From NCBI GenBank assembly GCA_029624765.1, contig JARSSO010000030.1:25998-89997 (forward strand): DNA of 64,000 nt. Reading direction: 5' to 3'. Below are positions 24,679 to 33,738 of this stretch, piece by piece. This stretch comes from Candidatus Contendibacter sp. GTDB taxonomy: Bacteria; Pseudomonadota; Gammaproteobacteria; Competibacterales; Competibacteraceae. A model generated the notes under the pieces. It worked only from the letters and a program-made list of their open reading frames with translations, was not told where the DNA came from and made no database searches. The translations under genes were made by a program, and so were the position numbers. The number at the start of each line of letters is the position of its first letter. Position 1 is the first letter of the stretch.

Positions 24679-25923
24679 ATGCGCATCCTCTTTCTGACCG
24701 ACAACTTCCCGCCTGAAGTCAACGCTCCGGCCTCGCGCACCTTCGAACACTGCCGCGAGTGGGTGCGAGCCGGGCATCGGGTGACGGTTATCACCGGCGC
24801 GCCCAATTTTCCCAAGGGGATACTGTTTCCGGGATACCGCAACCGGTTGTGGCAGCGTGAGACGATGGAAGGGATCAAGGTCGTCCGGGTCTGGACGTAC
24901 ATCGCCGCCAACGCCGGTTTCGCCAGGCGCACGCTGGATTACCTGTCGTTCATGGTGGCCGGTTTCCTGGCCGGCCTGTTCCAACGCCGGCCCGACGTGA
25001 TCGTCGGCACCTCGCCGCAGTTCTTTACCAACTGCGCCGCCTGGCTGCTGTCAGTCTTCCGTCGGCGGCCATTCGTGTTCGAACTGCGCGATCTGTGGCC
25101 GGAGTCGATCAAGACGGTGGGGGCGATGCGGGACTCGGCGGCCCTGCGGCTGTTGGAGCGCCTGGAATTGTTTCTCTACCGCCGGGCGGCGGTCGTGGTC
25201 ACGGTGACGGAGTCCTTCCGCCGCAATCTGGTGTCACGCGGTATTGATCCGCGGAAAATCGCCGTGATCCTCAATGGGGTTGATCTCAGCCGGTTCCAGC
25301 CGCTGGATCGCGATCCCGATCTGGCGGAACGGCTGGAGTTGGCGGGAAAATTCGTCCTCGGCTACATCGGCACGCACGGCATGGCGCACGCGCTGGAGAC
25401 GATTCTGGAAGCGGCGGCGCGGATCAAGGCGCTGCCGGAGGGGGCGGACGCGCGCTTCGTGTTACTGGGAGATGGCGCACGCAAGCGGGCTTTGCAAGAG
25501 ATTGCGGCAAGAAAGGGATTGGACAACGTGCTGTTTCTCGACACCGTGCCCAAGGCGGATGTCCCGCGCTACTGGTCGCTGCTGGATGTGTCGATCATTC
25601 ATTTGCGGAAGGCGGACAACTTCACCCAGGTCATTCCGTCCAAGCTGTTCGAATGCATGGGCATGGGCATTCCGGTGCTGCATGGCGTGATGGGCGAATC
25701 CGCCGGGATCGTGGAGCGGGAGGGTGTGGGGCTGGTCTTCGAACCGGAGAACGTTGGGGCGCTGTGCGACGGCCTGTTGCGTCTGCAACGGGATCGCGGG
25801 CTGTACGAGCGACTGAAAGCGCGGTGTCTTGCCGCCGCTCCCCGTTACGACCGGACCGCGCGGGCGCGGGAGATGCTGGCGGTCCTGGAACAGGTGGGGA
25901 TGATGGTGCGGAGCGCCCCTTAA
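24679..25923 (+). CDS. Family 4 glycosyltransferase (WbuB-like)
   Basis: This is a 414-residue protein from the ATG at 24679; an ATG at 24628 overlaps the heparinase stop and would add 17 residues coded by a CACCAGTCA-type direct repeat. The start M-R-I-L-F-L-T-D-N-F-P-P-E-V-N-A-P-A-S-R-T is the conserved opening of WbuB-type GT4 enzymes. F-E-L-R-D-L-W-P-E-S-I follows near residue 135. The E-x7-E-like region S-K-L-F-E-C-M-G-M-G-I-P-V-L-H lies near residue 320. WbuB-type enzymes often add N-acetyl-fucosamine or similar amino sugars, which would fit the nearby WecB and dehydratase. The stop overlaps the convergent dehydratase gene. Confidence 0.82.
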   Translation: MRILFLTDNFPPEVNAPASRTFEHCREWVRAGHRVTVITGAPNFPKGILFPGYRNRLWQRETMEGIKVVRVWTYIAANAGFARRTLDYLSFMVAGFLAGLFQRRPDVIVGTSPQFFTNCAAWLLSVFRRRPFVFELRDLWPESIKTVGAMRDSAALRLLERLELFLYRRAAVVVTVTESFRRNLVSRGIDPRKIAVILNGVDLSRFQPLDRDPDLAERLELAGKFVLGYIGTHGMAHALETILEAAARIKALPEGADARFVLLGDGARKRALQEIAARKGLDNVLFLDTVPKADVPRYWSLLDVSIIHLRKADNFTQVIPSKLFECMGMGIPVLHGVMGESAGIVEREGVGLVFEPENVGALCDGLLRLQRDRGLYERLKARCLAAAPRYDRTARAREMLAVLEQVGMMVRSAP

Positions 25924-27896
25924 CGCCTGGCCTGACCTCCATCCTCCGATTCTTCTCCCTTCTCCATCGCCCGCCACACCCAATCCTCGATGCCGTTGTC
26001 GGGCTGGTATTCCACCACCGTTTCCCGCAGGATCGCCCGCACCGCCGGATAATCGAAGTGGCGCGAGGCGGTCGCCAGCCGCTCCAGGCAGTCCCGCACT
26101 TGCGGCCACGGGAGGAATTGTTCGCGGGCGCGACGGATCATCGGATGTTCGGTCGGCAGGTCGTCGGTCCCGATCAACAGCTCCTCGCGCAGCTTCTCGC
26201 CGCTCCGCAAGCCAGTGAACTGGATTTCGACGTCGCCGTCGGGGTGCGTTTCGTCGCGCACCGTCAGGCCGGCCAGGCGGATCATCCGCCGGGCCAGATC
26301 GAGGATGCGCACCGGATCGCCCATGTCCAGCAGGAACACCTCGCCGCCCTGGGCCAGGGCGCTGGCCTGGATCACCAGTTGCGCCGCTTCCGGAATCGTC
26401 ATGAAATAGCGCTCCACCTCGGGGTGGGTCACCGTCACTGGTCCGCCCTTGCGAATCTGTTCGCGAAACAGCGGCGCCACCGAGCCCGAGGAATCCAGCA
26501 CGTTGCCAAAGCGCACCATGCACAGCCGGGTCGCACTCTCTTCTCCCGCCAGCCCCTGCAGGATCAGTTCCGCCAGCCGCTTGGTCGCGCCCATGACATT
26601 GGTGGGCCGCACCGCCTTGTCGGTGGACACCAGCACGAAGGTCTCGACCCCGGCGGCGACGGCGGCCTCGGCGGCCCGCCAGGTGCCGAATACGTTGTTT
26701 TGCACGCCCTCGATCGGGTTGTGCTCGACGATCGGCACATGCTTGTAGGCGGCGGCGTGATAGACGGTCCGCACCTTGAAGCGTTCCATCGCCACCTGCA
26801 ACCGCCGCCGATGCCCCACCGAACCCAGCAACGGAATCAGCTCGACCTTGGCCCTGGCGGGCGAGGAACCAACGACGAGGGGTTGGGAATGCTCCATGTT
26901 GGCCAGCATGGCGCGCAGTTCCTGTTCGATGGCGTACAAGGCGTATTCGGAGCGTTCGAGCAGCACCAGCCGGCGCGGTTGCAACGGCAGGATTTGCCGG
27001 CACAGTTCGCCGCCGATCGAGCCACCGGCGCCGGTGACCATCACCGCCTTGCCGCTGACCCGCGCCCGCAGCAGGGCGTCGTTGGGCTGAACCAGGTCGC
27101 GGCCGAGAATGTCGGCGACGTCGATCTCGCGAAATTCGTCGATGCGCCGGGCGCCGCTGGTTAGTTCCGCCAGGGTGGGCAAATCCATCACCCGCGCCGG
27201 CAAGCCCGCCAGCGTTTCCAGTATGTCCCGGCGGCGGCGGTGCGAGGTCGAGGGCAGGGCCAGCAGGATGAGGGGCGCGCGGTGTTGGGCGATCAGGCGC
27301 GGCAGCTTGGACGGCGCCCGCACCTTGAGACCGAGCACCACGCTCCCCCACAGTCGGGAATTGTCGTCCACGAACACCACGGGCTCGAATTCGGCGCTGT
27401 AACGCAGGGCGTTGACCAGTTGGGCGCCGGCCTCGCCCGCGCCGTAAATGATCACCGGGGCGCGCGGCGCCGCCCGGCGAAACCGCCGACGCAGCAAGCG
27501 CCGCAACAGCAACCGCCCCCCGCCCACCAGCGCCGCCAGCACCAGCCAGCAGATCAGCCAAAACGAGCGCAGCCACAACCCCTCGCCCATCAGCACCCAC
27601 GCCGCCATCATCAACAGGATGCCGGCGCTGACGGCCAGAAGGATGGTGTACAACAGGCTCTCGTCGGCGTAGCGCAGGATCGGTCGATAGACGCCGACCA
27701 CCATGAAGGTGGGGATGACGACGGCGACCGACAGCGGAAACAGCCAGGCCACTTCCGGCAGCAACTCCGGCCACACCTCGCCCAGGCGAATGGCGAACGC
27801 CGCCCAGACCGCGATCAGCACGGCGAAGGTATCACCGACGATCAGCAGCGCGCGGCGCGCGGCGGGGGGGATATTGAACAGGGATTCGATCTGCAT
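25920..27896 (-). CDS. WbpM/CapD-like nucleotide-sugar dehydratase
   Basis: This 658-residue membrane protein is read from the ATG at 27896 (M-Q-I-E-S-L-F-N-I-P). Four hydrophobic segments lie in the first 120 residues. A CoA-binding-like Rossmann domain follows, then the catalytic SDR domain with V-T-G-A-G-G-S-I-G-G-E near residue 290 and S-T-D-K-A-V-R-P-T-N-V-M-G-A-T-K-R, in which Met replaces the usual catalytic Tyr as in WbpM and PglF. It converts UDP-GlcNAc to the 4-keto-6-deoxy sugar, the first step to QuiNAc/FucNAc/bacillosamine. It is convergent with the upstream glycosyltransferase and divergent from the phosphatase gene. Confidence 0.88.
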   Translation of the reverse strand: MQIESLFNIPPAARRALLIVGDTFAVLIAVWAAFAIRLGEVWPELLPEVAWLFPLSVAVVIPTFMVVGVYRPILRYADESLLYTILLAVSAGILLMMAAWVLMGEGLWLRSFWLICWLVLAALVGGGRLLLRRLLRRRFRRAAPRAPVIIYGAGEAGAQLVNALRYSAEFEPVVFVDDNSRLWGSVVLGLKVRAPSKLPRLIAQHRAPLILLALPSTSHRRRRDILETLAGLPARVMDLPTLAELTSGARRIDEFREIDVADILGRDLVQPNDALLRARVSGKAVMVTGAGGSIGGELCRQILPLQPRRLVLLERSEYALYAIEQELRAMLANMEHSQPLVVGSSPARAKVELIPLLGSVGHRRRLQVAMERFKVRTVYHAAAYKHVPIVEHNPIEGVQNNVFGTWRAAEAAVAAGVETFVLVSTDKAVRPTNVMGATKRLAELILQGLAGEESATRLCMVRFGNVLDSSGSVAPLFREQIRKGGPVTVTHPEVERYFMTIPEAAQLVIQASALAQGGEVFLLDMGDPVRILDLARRMIRLAGLTVRDETHPDGDVEIQFTGLRSGEKLREELLIGTDDLPTEHPMIRRAREQFLPWPQVRDCLERLATASRHFDYPAVRAILRETVVEYQPDNGIEDWVWRAMEKGEESEDGGQARR

Positions 27897-28058
27897 GGAA
27901 CGGATACTGTAGCATAGGAAACAGGGCGCCAAGGGACCGGAGCGCGGGCGACGGGGGAGCAGGGAATAGTGCTCTCGCCAGACCGAATTCGAGAATTTGA
28001 CGAACCAGGGCGCGGTGTCCATAGTGAAGCGCCCCATCGGCGAGCCTCTTCAAAAACC

Positions 28059-28865
28059 ATGATCGATCTCCATTGCCATCTCCTGCCCGGCATCGACGAC
28101 GGCGCCCCCGATCTCGCCACCGCGTTGGCCATGGCCCGAATCGCCGCCGGGGATGGCGTTGCCGTGACCGCCTGCACCCCGCATATCTATCCGGGGATGT
28201 ACGACAACGATGGTCCGGCCATTCGCCAGGCGGTGGCCGCACTTCAGATTCGGCTGGAGGAAGCCGGCATCCCGCTGCGGCTGACGCTGGGCGCCGATAC
28301 CCATGTCGCTCCCGATTTGGTGGCCGGCCTGCGCGCGAGCCGGGTGCCGACCTTGGGCGACAGCCGTTATTTTCTGTTGGAGCCGCCCCACCACGTGGCG
28401 CCGCCCCGGCTGGCGGAAACCGCGTTCGAGCTGTTGACGGCCGGTTACGTGCCGGTGATCACCCATCCCGAGCGCCTGAGCTGGATCGAGGATCGTTACG
28501 GGACGTTCCTGGAACTGGCCCGCCAGGGCGTCTGGCTGCAAGTGACCGCCGGGAGCCTGACCGGCCGCTTTGGCAAGGCGGCCCGGTACTGGGGCGAGCG
28601 ATTGCTGGACGAGGGTTGGGTGCATATCCTGGCGACCGATGCCCATGGCGTGGACCGGCGGCCGCCCCTGCTGGCCGAGGGCCGACGGGCGGCGGAACGC
28701 TGGCTGGGCGCCGAAGAGGCGTCTCATCTGGTGATGACCCGCCCGCAAGGTATACTGAATAATGTAGAGCCCGAACGGTTGCCGGCGCCGCCGGCGCTGA
28801 ACGTCGGCGCCCATTCGACCGGTTCGAGCGGTTCCTGGTGGCGACGACTGTTTGGGCGCGGTTAA
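28059..28865 (+). CDS. CpsB/CapC-type PHP-domain protein-tyrosine phosphatase
   Basis: This is a 268-residue protein from the ATG at 28059 (M-I-D-L-H-C-H-L-L-P-G-I-D-D-G). The PHP metal-site motifs are D-L-H-C-H near the start, T-P-H-I-Y-P-G near residue 50, G-A-D-T-H-V, I-T-H-P-E-R, and A-T-D-A-H-G near residue 195. This is the order seen in the CpsB/YwqE family, which dephosphorylates the Tyr cluster of Wzc/CpsD-type kinases. It lies directly before the Wza-like and Wzc-like genes, giving a phosphatase-kinase pair for chain-length control. Confidence 0.88.
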   Translation: MIDLHCHLLPGIDDGAPDLATALAMARIAAGDGVAVTACTPHIYPGMYDNDGPAIRQAVAALQIRLEEAGIPLRLTLGADTHVAPDLVAGLRASRVPTLGDSRYFLLEPPHHVAPPRLAETAFELLTAGYVPVITHPERLSWIEDRYGTFLELARQGVWLQVTAGSLTGRFGKAARYWGERLLDEGWVHILATDAHGVDRRPPLLAEGRRAAERWLGAEEASHLVMTRPQGILNNVEPERLPAPPALNVGAHSTGSSGSWWRRLFGRG

Positions 28866-28924
28866 ATCTTCAATTCCCCAAGGTTGGATTTTTCGCGAGG
28901 TCAGTTCGTTTGTCAGTAATAAAA

Positions 28925-29626
28925 ATGTTATTGTTGACTCTGTCGTTGGCGGCGCTGCTTGGCATCGTTGCCTGCGCCAACGCGCCTTCGACCGACACGG
29001 CGGCTGTTCCGACGACGACTCCAGCCCCATCGGTCGCCGCTGGATCGCCGGCGATCCCCGCCGCCGCGTCGAACGATTATCGGATCGGCCCGCAGGATTT
29101 ACTGAAAATCGACGTATTCGGGGTCGAGGCGCTCAGCAAGCGTTCGGTCCGGGTCAACGCCAGCGGGCAAATTTCCCTGCCGCTGATCGGCGCGCTGCAG
29201 GCGGGCGGTCTGACCGCCGAGCAACTGGCGGCCGACATCGCCGCCCGGCTGGCCAAGGATTATTTGCAAAATCCCCAGGTCATCATCTTTATCGAGGAAT
29301 TCACCAGCCAGCGGGTTACGGTGACCGGCGCGGTCAGGACGCCCAACGTCTTTCCGCTCAAGGGACGCACGACCTTACTGCAAGTGGTGGCGCAGGCCGG
29401 CGGCGCGACCAGCGTGGCCAATCTCGGCGCAGTCAGGATTCTGCGCTCGGAACCGGACGGTACCCGCAAGACGCTGGAATACGACCTGGCCGCCATCCAA
29501 AACGGCGCGGCGCCCGATCCCGAGGTGCGCGGCGAGGACGTGGTCCAGGTCGAAACCTCGGCGCTTAAGGAGGCGGCCAAGCAAGCAACGGAATTTATCC
29601 TGCCCTTCTGGATTTTCGCCCGCTAA
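28925..29626 (+). CDS. Wza-like polysaccharide export lipoprotein
   Basis: This 233-residue protein has an N-terminal lipoprotein signal, L-G-I-V-A-C, with the lipidated Cys near residue 17. The Poly_export domain follows (Y-R-I-G-P-Q-D-L-L-K-I-D-V-F-G-V-E, then I-S-L-P-L-I-G, near residues 60-140). A single SLBB domain comes next (V-T-V-T-G-A-V-R-T-P-N-V-F-P-L). It forms the outer-membrane export channel for the polymer. It is shorter than E. coli Wza (about 380 residues), with one SLBB repeat fewer, as is common in export proteins of this branch. The start at 28925 puts the hydrophobic stretch at the N-terminus. Confidence 0.88.
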   Translation: MLLLTLSLAALLGIVACANAPSTDTAAVPTTTPAPSVAAGSPAIPAAASNDYRIGPQDLLKIDVFGVEALSKRSVRVNASGQISLPLIGALQAGGLTAEQLAADIAARLAKDYLQNPQVIIFIEEFTSQRVTVTGAVRTPNVFPLKGRTTLLQVVAQAGGATSVANLGAVRILRSEPDGTRKTLEYDLAAIQNGAAPDPEVRGEDVVQVETSALKEAAKQATEFILPFWIFAR

Positions 29627-29668
29627 CCCCCCGCGGCGCGCTGGCTGGCTTTTCCAAGGACCCGCCAT

Positions 29669-31987
29669 ATGAACACTCCCGAATTCCCCAAGCCGGTCGA
29701 TCCCACTCCCGATCCGCGGTCGCCGGGCCAGGCTTTGGCCGAGCGTCCGGTGAGTGTTCCGATGCCGGCTCCACCCCTTCCATCCCAGATGGCCGAGGAA
29801 GAGTCCGAGGGCGATGAACTCAACCTCCGCGAACTGTGGCAGGTCGTCGTCAAACGGCGCTGGACCATCCTCGTTTTCACCCTGATCGTGGTGACCGCCG
29901 TGGTGACCGCCACCTTTCTGATGACGCCCATCTACCGCGCCAGCCTGACCTTGCAGATCGACCGCGAGGACATCAAGATCGTCAAGTCCGGGGAAGTGTC
30001 TCCGGAAGAGACCGAGTGGAACAGCCAGGAGTATTACCAGACTCAGTACGAGTTGTTGAAGAGCCGCAGCCTGGCCGTGCGGGTGGTCAACCAGTTGGGG
30101 CTGGCCGATCTTCCCCCGCCGCCGCCCTCGCCGCTGGCTCGATTCAAGGCGTGGCTGACCGGTTGGCTGCCCAAGGCCAGCGAGGCGAAGGAACCTGGAA
30201 AAGCCGTCTCGGAAACCGATCGGATCGAGGGTGCGGTCGGTGGCTTCCTGGGGGGGCTGACCGTGGAACCGGTGCGCAATTCGCGGCTGGTCAGGCTGCA
30301 TTACGACAGTCCCGATCCCAAGCGGGCGGCCGCCATCCTCAATACCCTGGTCAAGAATTACATCAACATGAACATGGAGCGGCGCTTCGACGCCTCCACC
30401 TACGCCCGCAATTTCCTGCAGGAGCGCTTGCAGCAGGTCAAGGTGAAGCTGGAGGATTCCGAACGGGAATTGGTGAAGTTCGCCCGTCAGGAGCAAATCA
30501 TCAGCGTCGACGACAAGCAGAACACGGTTTCCCAGACCCTGGCGGCCACCAACGCGGCGCTGGCCGAGGCCGAGAAAAAACGGATTGCCGCCGAGGCGAG
30601 TTACCGGCAGATCCTGGGCGCCCGGGGTCAGGGACTGAGCCAGATCCTGGACAGCAAGATCATTCAGACCCTGAAGGAGACCAAGGCCAAGCTGGAGGCG
30701 CAGTACCAGGACAATCTCAGCGTCTACAAGCCGGCCTATCCGACCATGGTGCAATTGCGTAGCCAAATCAACCAGGTCGACGCGCTGATCAACCAGGAAG
30801 TCAACAATATCCGGGCGGCGGTCACCGCCGGCTACGAAGCGGCCCGCGCCGAGGAAACCCTGTTGCGCGGCCGGTTGGACCAGCTCAAGCAAGACATGCT
30901 GAGCTTGCAGGACCGCAGCATCCAGCTCAACATCCTGCGCCGCGAGGTGGACACCAACCGCCAGCTTTACGACGGTCTGCTGCAACGCTTCAAGGAAGTC
31001 GGCGTGGCGGCCGGCATCGGCACCAACAATATCTCGGTGGTGGACGAAGCCAAGGTGCCGGGCGGACCCTCCAAGCCCAACCTGCGGATGAACGCGCTGC
31101 TGGCCCTGGTGCTCGGCCTGCTGGGGGGCATTGGGCTGGCCTTTCTGTTCGAACACCTCGACGACACCTTCCGCCGGCCCGAGGAACTGGAAAAGCTGCT
31201 GGGTTTGCCGGTGCTGGGCGTGATTCCCAAGACTCGGCAGGAGCGCGACGACGGCCGGTCCATCGCCCTCGTCGGCCACGACGATCCGCGCTCGGCCTTC
31301 GCCGAGGCGTACCGTTCGGTGCGCACCGCCTTGCAGTTCTCGACCGCCAGCGGCGTGCCCCGGCTGTTGACCGTGACCAGCGCCATGACCGGCGAGGGCA
31401 AGACCACCACGGCGCTGAGCCTGGCGATCCAGTTTGCCCAGGCTGGCAAGCGCACCTTGCTGATTGAGGCCGATTTGCGCAAGCCCTCGCTGCACCGCGC
31501 CCTGAATCTCGACAATCAGGTGGGATTGACCAACTATCTGGCGGGCGGGGGCGCGCAGCCGGTGGACATCGCCAAGCCCACTCACATCCCCAATCTGTTC
31601 GCCATTCCGTCCGGGCCGTTGCCGCCCAACCCCGCCGAGCTGCTGTCGTCGGCGCGGATGGTGGAACTGCTGAGTCTGGCCGCCGGCAAGTTCGATCAGG
31701 TCATCCTGGACAGTCCGCCGCTGCTGGGCCTGGCCGACGCCGTGATCACCGGCAATCTCTGCGAAGGGACGCTGTTGACCGTGGAGATGGGCAGCACCCC
31801 GCGCGGCTACGCGCAGGGCGCGCTCAAGCGCTTGCGCGGGGGACGGGTGCACGTGCTGGGCGCCATTTTGACCAAGCTGGAGGCCCGGGCCGGGGCCTAT
31901 GGTTATTACCGCAGCTATTACTACTACTATCACACGGGCTATTACGGCGAGGCCGCCGCGCCGGACGCCAAGAAGTTGCCGGCCTAG
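29669..31987 (+). CDS. Wzc-like polysaccharide co-polymerase and tyrosine autokinase
   Basis: This 772-residue inner-membrane protein has a cytosolic Pro-rich head. The first membrane segment is near residues 70-92, followed by a Wzz-type periplasmic domain with long coiled coil (about residues 250-420) and a second membrane segment near residues 475-495. The BY-kinase domain follows, with Walker A M-T-G-E-G-K-T-T-T (Gly at about residue 575), Walker A' L-I-E-A-D-L-R-K-P and D-S-P-P-L-L-G. The C-terminus is a Tyr cluster of eleven tyrosines within about 25 residues. Autophosphorylation there cycles polymer assembly, opposed by the phosphatase two genes upstream. Confidence 0.92.
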   Translation: MNTPEFPKPVDPTPDPRSPGQALAERPVSVPMPAPPLPSQMAEEESEGDELNLRELWQVVVKRRWTILVFTLIVVTAVVTATFLMTPIYRASLTLQIDREDIKIVKSGEVSPEETEWNSQEYYQTQYELLKSRSLAVRVVNQLGLADLPPPPPSPLARFKAWLTGWLPKASEAKEPGKAVSETDRIEGAVGGFLGGLTVEPVRNSRLVRLHYDSPDPKRAAAILNTLVKNYINMNMERRFDASTYARNFLQERLQQVKVKLEDSERELVKFARQEQIISVDDKQNTVSQTLAATNAALAEAEKKRIAAEASYRQILGARGQGLSQILDSKIIQTLKETKAKLEAQYQDNLSVYKPAYPTMVQLRSQINQVDALINQEVNNIRAAVTAGYEAARAEETLLRGRLDQLKQDMLSLQDRSIQLNILRREVDTNRQLYDGLLQRFKEVGVAAGIGTNNISVVDEAKVPGGPSKPNLRMNALLALVLGLLGGIGLAFLFEHLDDTFRRPEELEKLLGLPVLGVIPKTRQERDDGRSIALVGHDDPRSAFAEAYRSVRTALQFSTASGVPRLLTVTSAMTGEGKTTTALSLAIQFAQAGKRTLLIEADLRKPSLHRALNLDNQVGLTNYLAGGGAQPVDIAKPTHIPNLFAIPSGPLPPNPAELLSSARMVELLSLAAGKFDQVILDSPPLLGLADAVITGNLCEGTLLTVEMGSTPRGYAQGALKRLRGGRVHVLGAILTKLEARAGAYGYYRSYYYYYHTGYYGEAAAPDAKKLPA

Positions 31988-32016
31988 GGCGGACGCCGGG
32001 CGAGGGGCCGACAGCC

Positions 32017-33714
32017 GTGACCGATATCGTCGATCTGGCGCTTGCGTGCTATCGAAGGCCGCTGGAGTACCAGGACCGGTTTTCCCTCGCCGCTCCCCGG
32101 CCAGCCGGCCTGGACCGGCTGTTGTGGCTGGCCAACGGTTCCCCGGAGCTGCTTGAGGCGGAGGTTCATCGAACCGGCGCCAGACCCCAGGAACTGCGGA
32201 ACGCCGCGCGATTCTATGTCCAGCAATGGTGTCTTGCCCGCGGCGCCGACCCCTGTCGGGTGCTCGGCGTCGAGCCCGACGCTGCCCCGGAACAGATCAA
32301 GGAACATTACCGCCTGTTGATGCGGCTGTTTCATCCCGACCGCGGCGCGGGCCGCGAGACCTGGACCGATCATTACGCCAGCCGGATCAACGAAGCCTGG
32401 GCGGTGCTGTCGCGGACGCCGGATCGCGCTCCGCCGGACAGCCAGTCCTACCCTCCTCCTGTTCCGATCCGGGATACCGTCCGTCCAGCAGCGGACCGAG
32501 CGGTCGAACGCTCCGGGTCGCTGTCCGTCCGCAATCGGCCGGAGCGGCGGTTCCGGGCCCGGCGGCAACTGCCGCGATTGGTGTGGGGTGGGTTGGCGCT
32601 GGCGGTGCCGGCGGTGCTGGGTGGCTTTTATCTGGATCGATTTTCGGTCGGCCAGGGCGGATTCGATCCGGCTGGCGCCGTCAGTTCCGCCTCCCCTCCC
32701 AGTGTAACGACGGTCCCGGAGCCGGTCCCGGCAGTGGTGGAGGCGGGGGCGCTTGCCCCGCTCCTGGCCGCGCCGGATTGGCGGACGCTGGAACAGCGCG
32801 AGCAGGAGGCGCAACGGCAAGCCGCCCAGCTTCGGGAACGGCGCGCGCAATGGGAACAAACCCGCCAGCAACAGCTTGTGGCTGAGGAGGCACTGCTCGA
32901 ATCCATGCGCGAGGAACGTGCCCAGTTGGAGAAGCAGATCAGGATCGAGCAGGCGCGGATGAAACAGGCGCGGGCCGAACGATTGGCGGCCGAACAGCAA
33001 CAATTAGCCTGGTTGCAAACCGAACAGGCGCGGGTGGAGCAGGCGCGAACCGAGCGGGAGTTGGCGGAGCGGCAACGGTTGGACGCTTTGCAAGCCGAGC
33101 AGGCCAAAACCGAACGGCTGGCCGAGGAATTGCGGGCCGAGCGGCAGCGCCTGGAAAAGTTGAAGGCCGAGCAGGCCAGGGCTGAACAGGCAAAGAGCGA
33201 GCTGGCGAAAATGGAGCGGGCGCAGGCCGAGCGGCGACGCCCGGAGGAACAACCGAAGGCCGAGCGGGCCGAGCGGGCACGGACCGGGCAGGCGCGGCCG
33301 GAGGCGGCGACGAATCGGGCGCCGGCGGTGCTGATGACAGCGACCATGGCGTCCGGGGAAGACAATCTGACAGCCAGCGAGCTGGAAGGCTTGATGAGCC
33401 GCTATACCCAAGCTTACCAGCGGGGGGACCTGAGTGGCGTCGTGGCGCTGTTCGCGAGCGGCGCGCGTGGCCGTATTCAAGGGGATTACGCGGCGCTGTT
33501 CGCCACCCACTACATCCGTGGGTTGTGGCTGCGCGACCTGCGCTGGGCTTATCGCGGCCCGTCCGCCAGCGGCGCCGGCCGTTACGAGTTGAAGCTGCGA
33601 CGGCGCGATAACGGCGAGCTGCGCCAGGTGGAGGGGAACATTCGTTTCACCGTGCAAAAACAGGACAGCCAAATAGTTATCGAAGCAATCGATTACGACT
33701 GGCCGGAGAAGTAA
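32017..33714 (+). CDS. Membrane-anchored J-domain protein with coiled coil and NTF2-like end
   Basis: This 565-residue protein starts at GTG. Residues about 80-135 form a J-domain (V-L-G-V-E-P-D-A-A-P-E-Q-I-K, then H-P-D at residues 106-108), the Hsp70-binding motif. One membrane segment follows near residues 190-208. A long Gln/Glu/Arg/Ala-rich coiled coil of about 160 residues comes next (repeating E-Q-A-R-x-E units). The last 110 residues (Y-T-Q-A-Y-Q-R-G-D-L-S-G-V-V-A-L-F) look NTF2/SnoaL-like. It starts 29 bases after the Wzc-like gene on the same strand. The J-domain would face the cytoplasm and the coiled coil the periplasm. Its role in export is unknown. Confidence 0.72.
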   Translation: MTDIVDLALACYRRPLEYQDRFSLAAPRPAGLDRLLWLANGSPELLEAEVHRTGARPQELRNAARFYVQQWCLARGADPCRVLGVEPDAAPEQIKEHYRLLMRLFHPDRGAGRETWTDHYASRINEAWAVLSRTPDRAPPDSQSYPPPVPIRDTVRPAADRAVERSGSLSVRNRPERRFRARRQLPRLVWGGLALAVPAVLGGFYLDRFSVGQGGFDPAGAVSSASPPSVTTVPEPVPAVVEAGALAPLLAAPDWRTLEQREQEAQRQAAQLRERRAQWEQTRQQQLVAEEALLESMREERAQLEKQIRIEQARMKQARAERLAAEQQQLAWLQTEQARVEQARTERELAERQRLDALQAEQAKTERLAEELRAERQRLEKLKAEQARAEQAKSELAKMERAQAERRRPEEQPKAERAERARTGQARPEAATNRAPAVLMTATMASGEDNLTASELEGLMSRYTQAYQRGDLSGVVALFASGARGRIQGDYAALFATHYIRGLWLRDLRWAYRGPSASGAGRYELKLRRRDNGELRQVEGNIRFTVQKQDSQIVIEAIDYDWPEK

Positions 33715-33738
33715 ACCCGTGTTGACCATAAGACGACC

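Noticed and set aside
29375..31933. Frame of 852 codons antisense to the Wzc-like gene
   Set aside because: It has the same low-complexity Gly/Gln/His-rich translation and no start context. The sense gene has clear kinase and membrane motifs.
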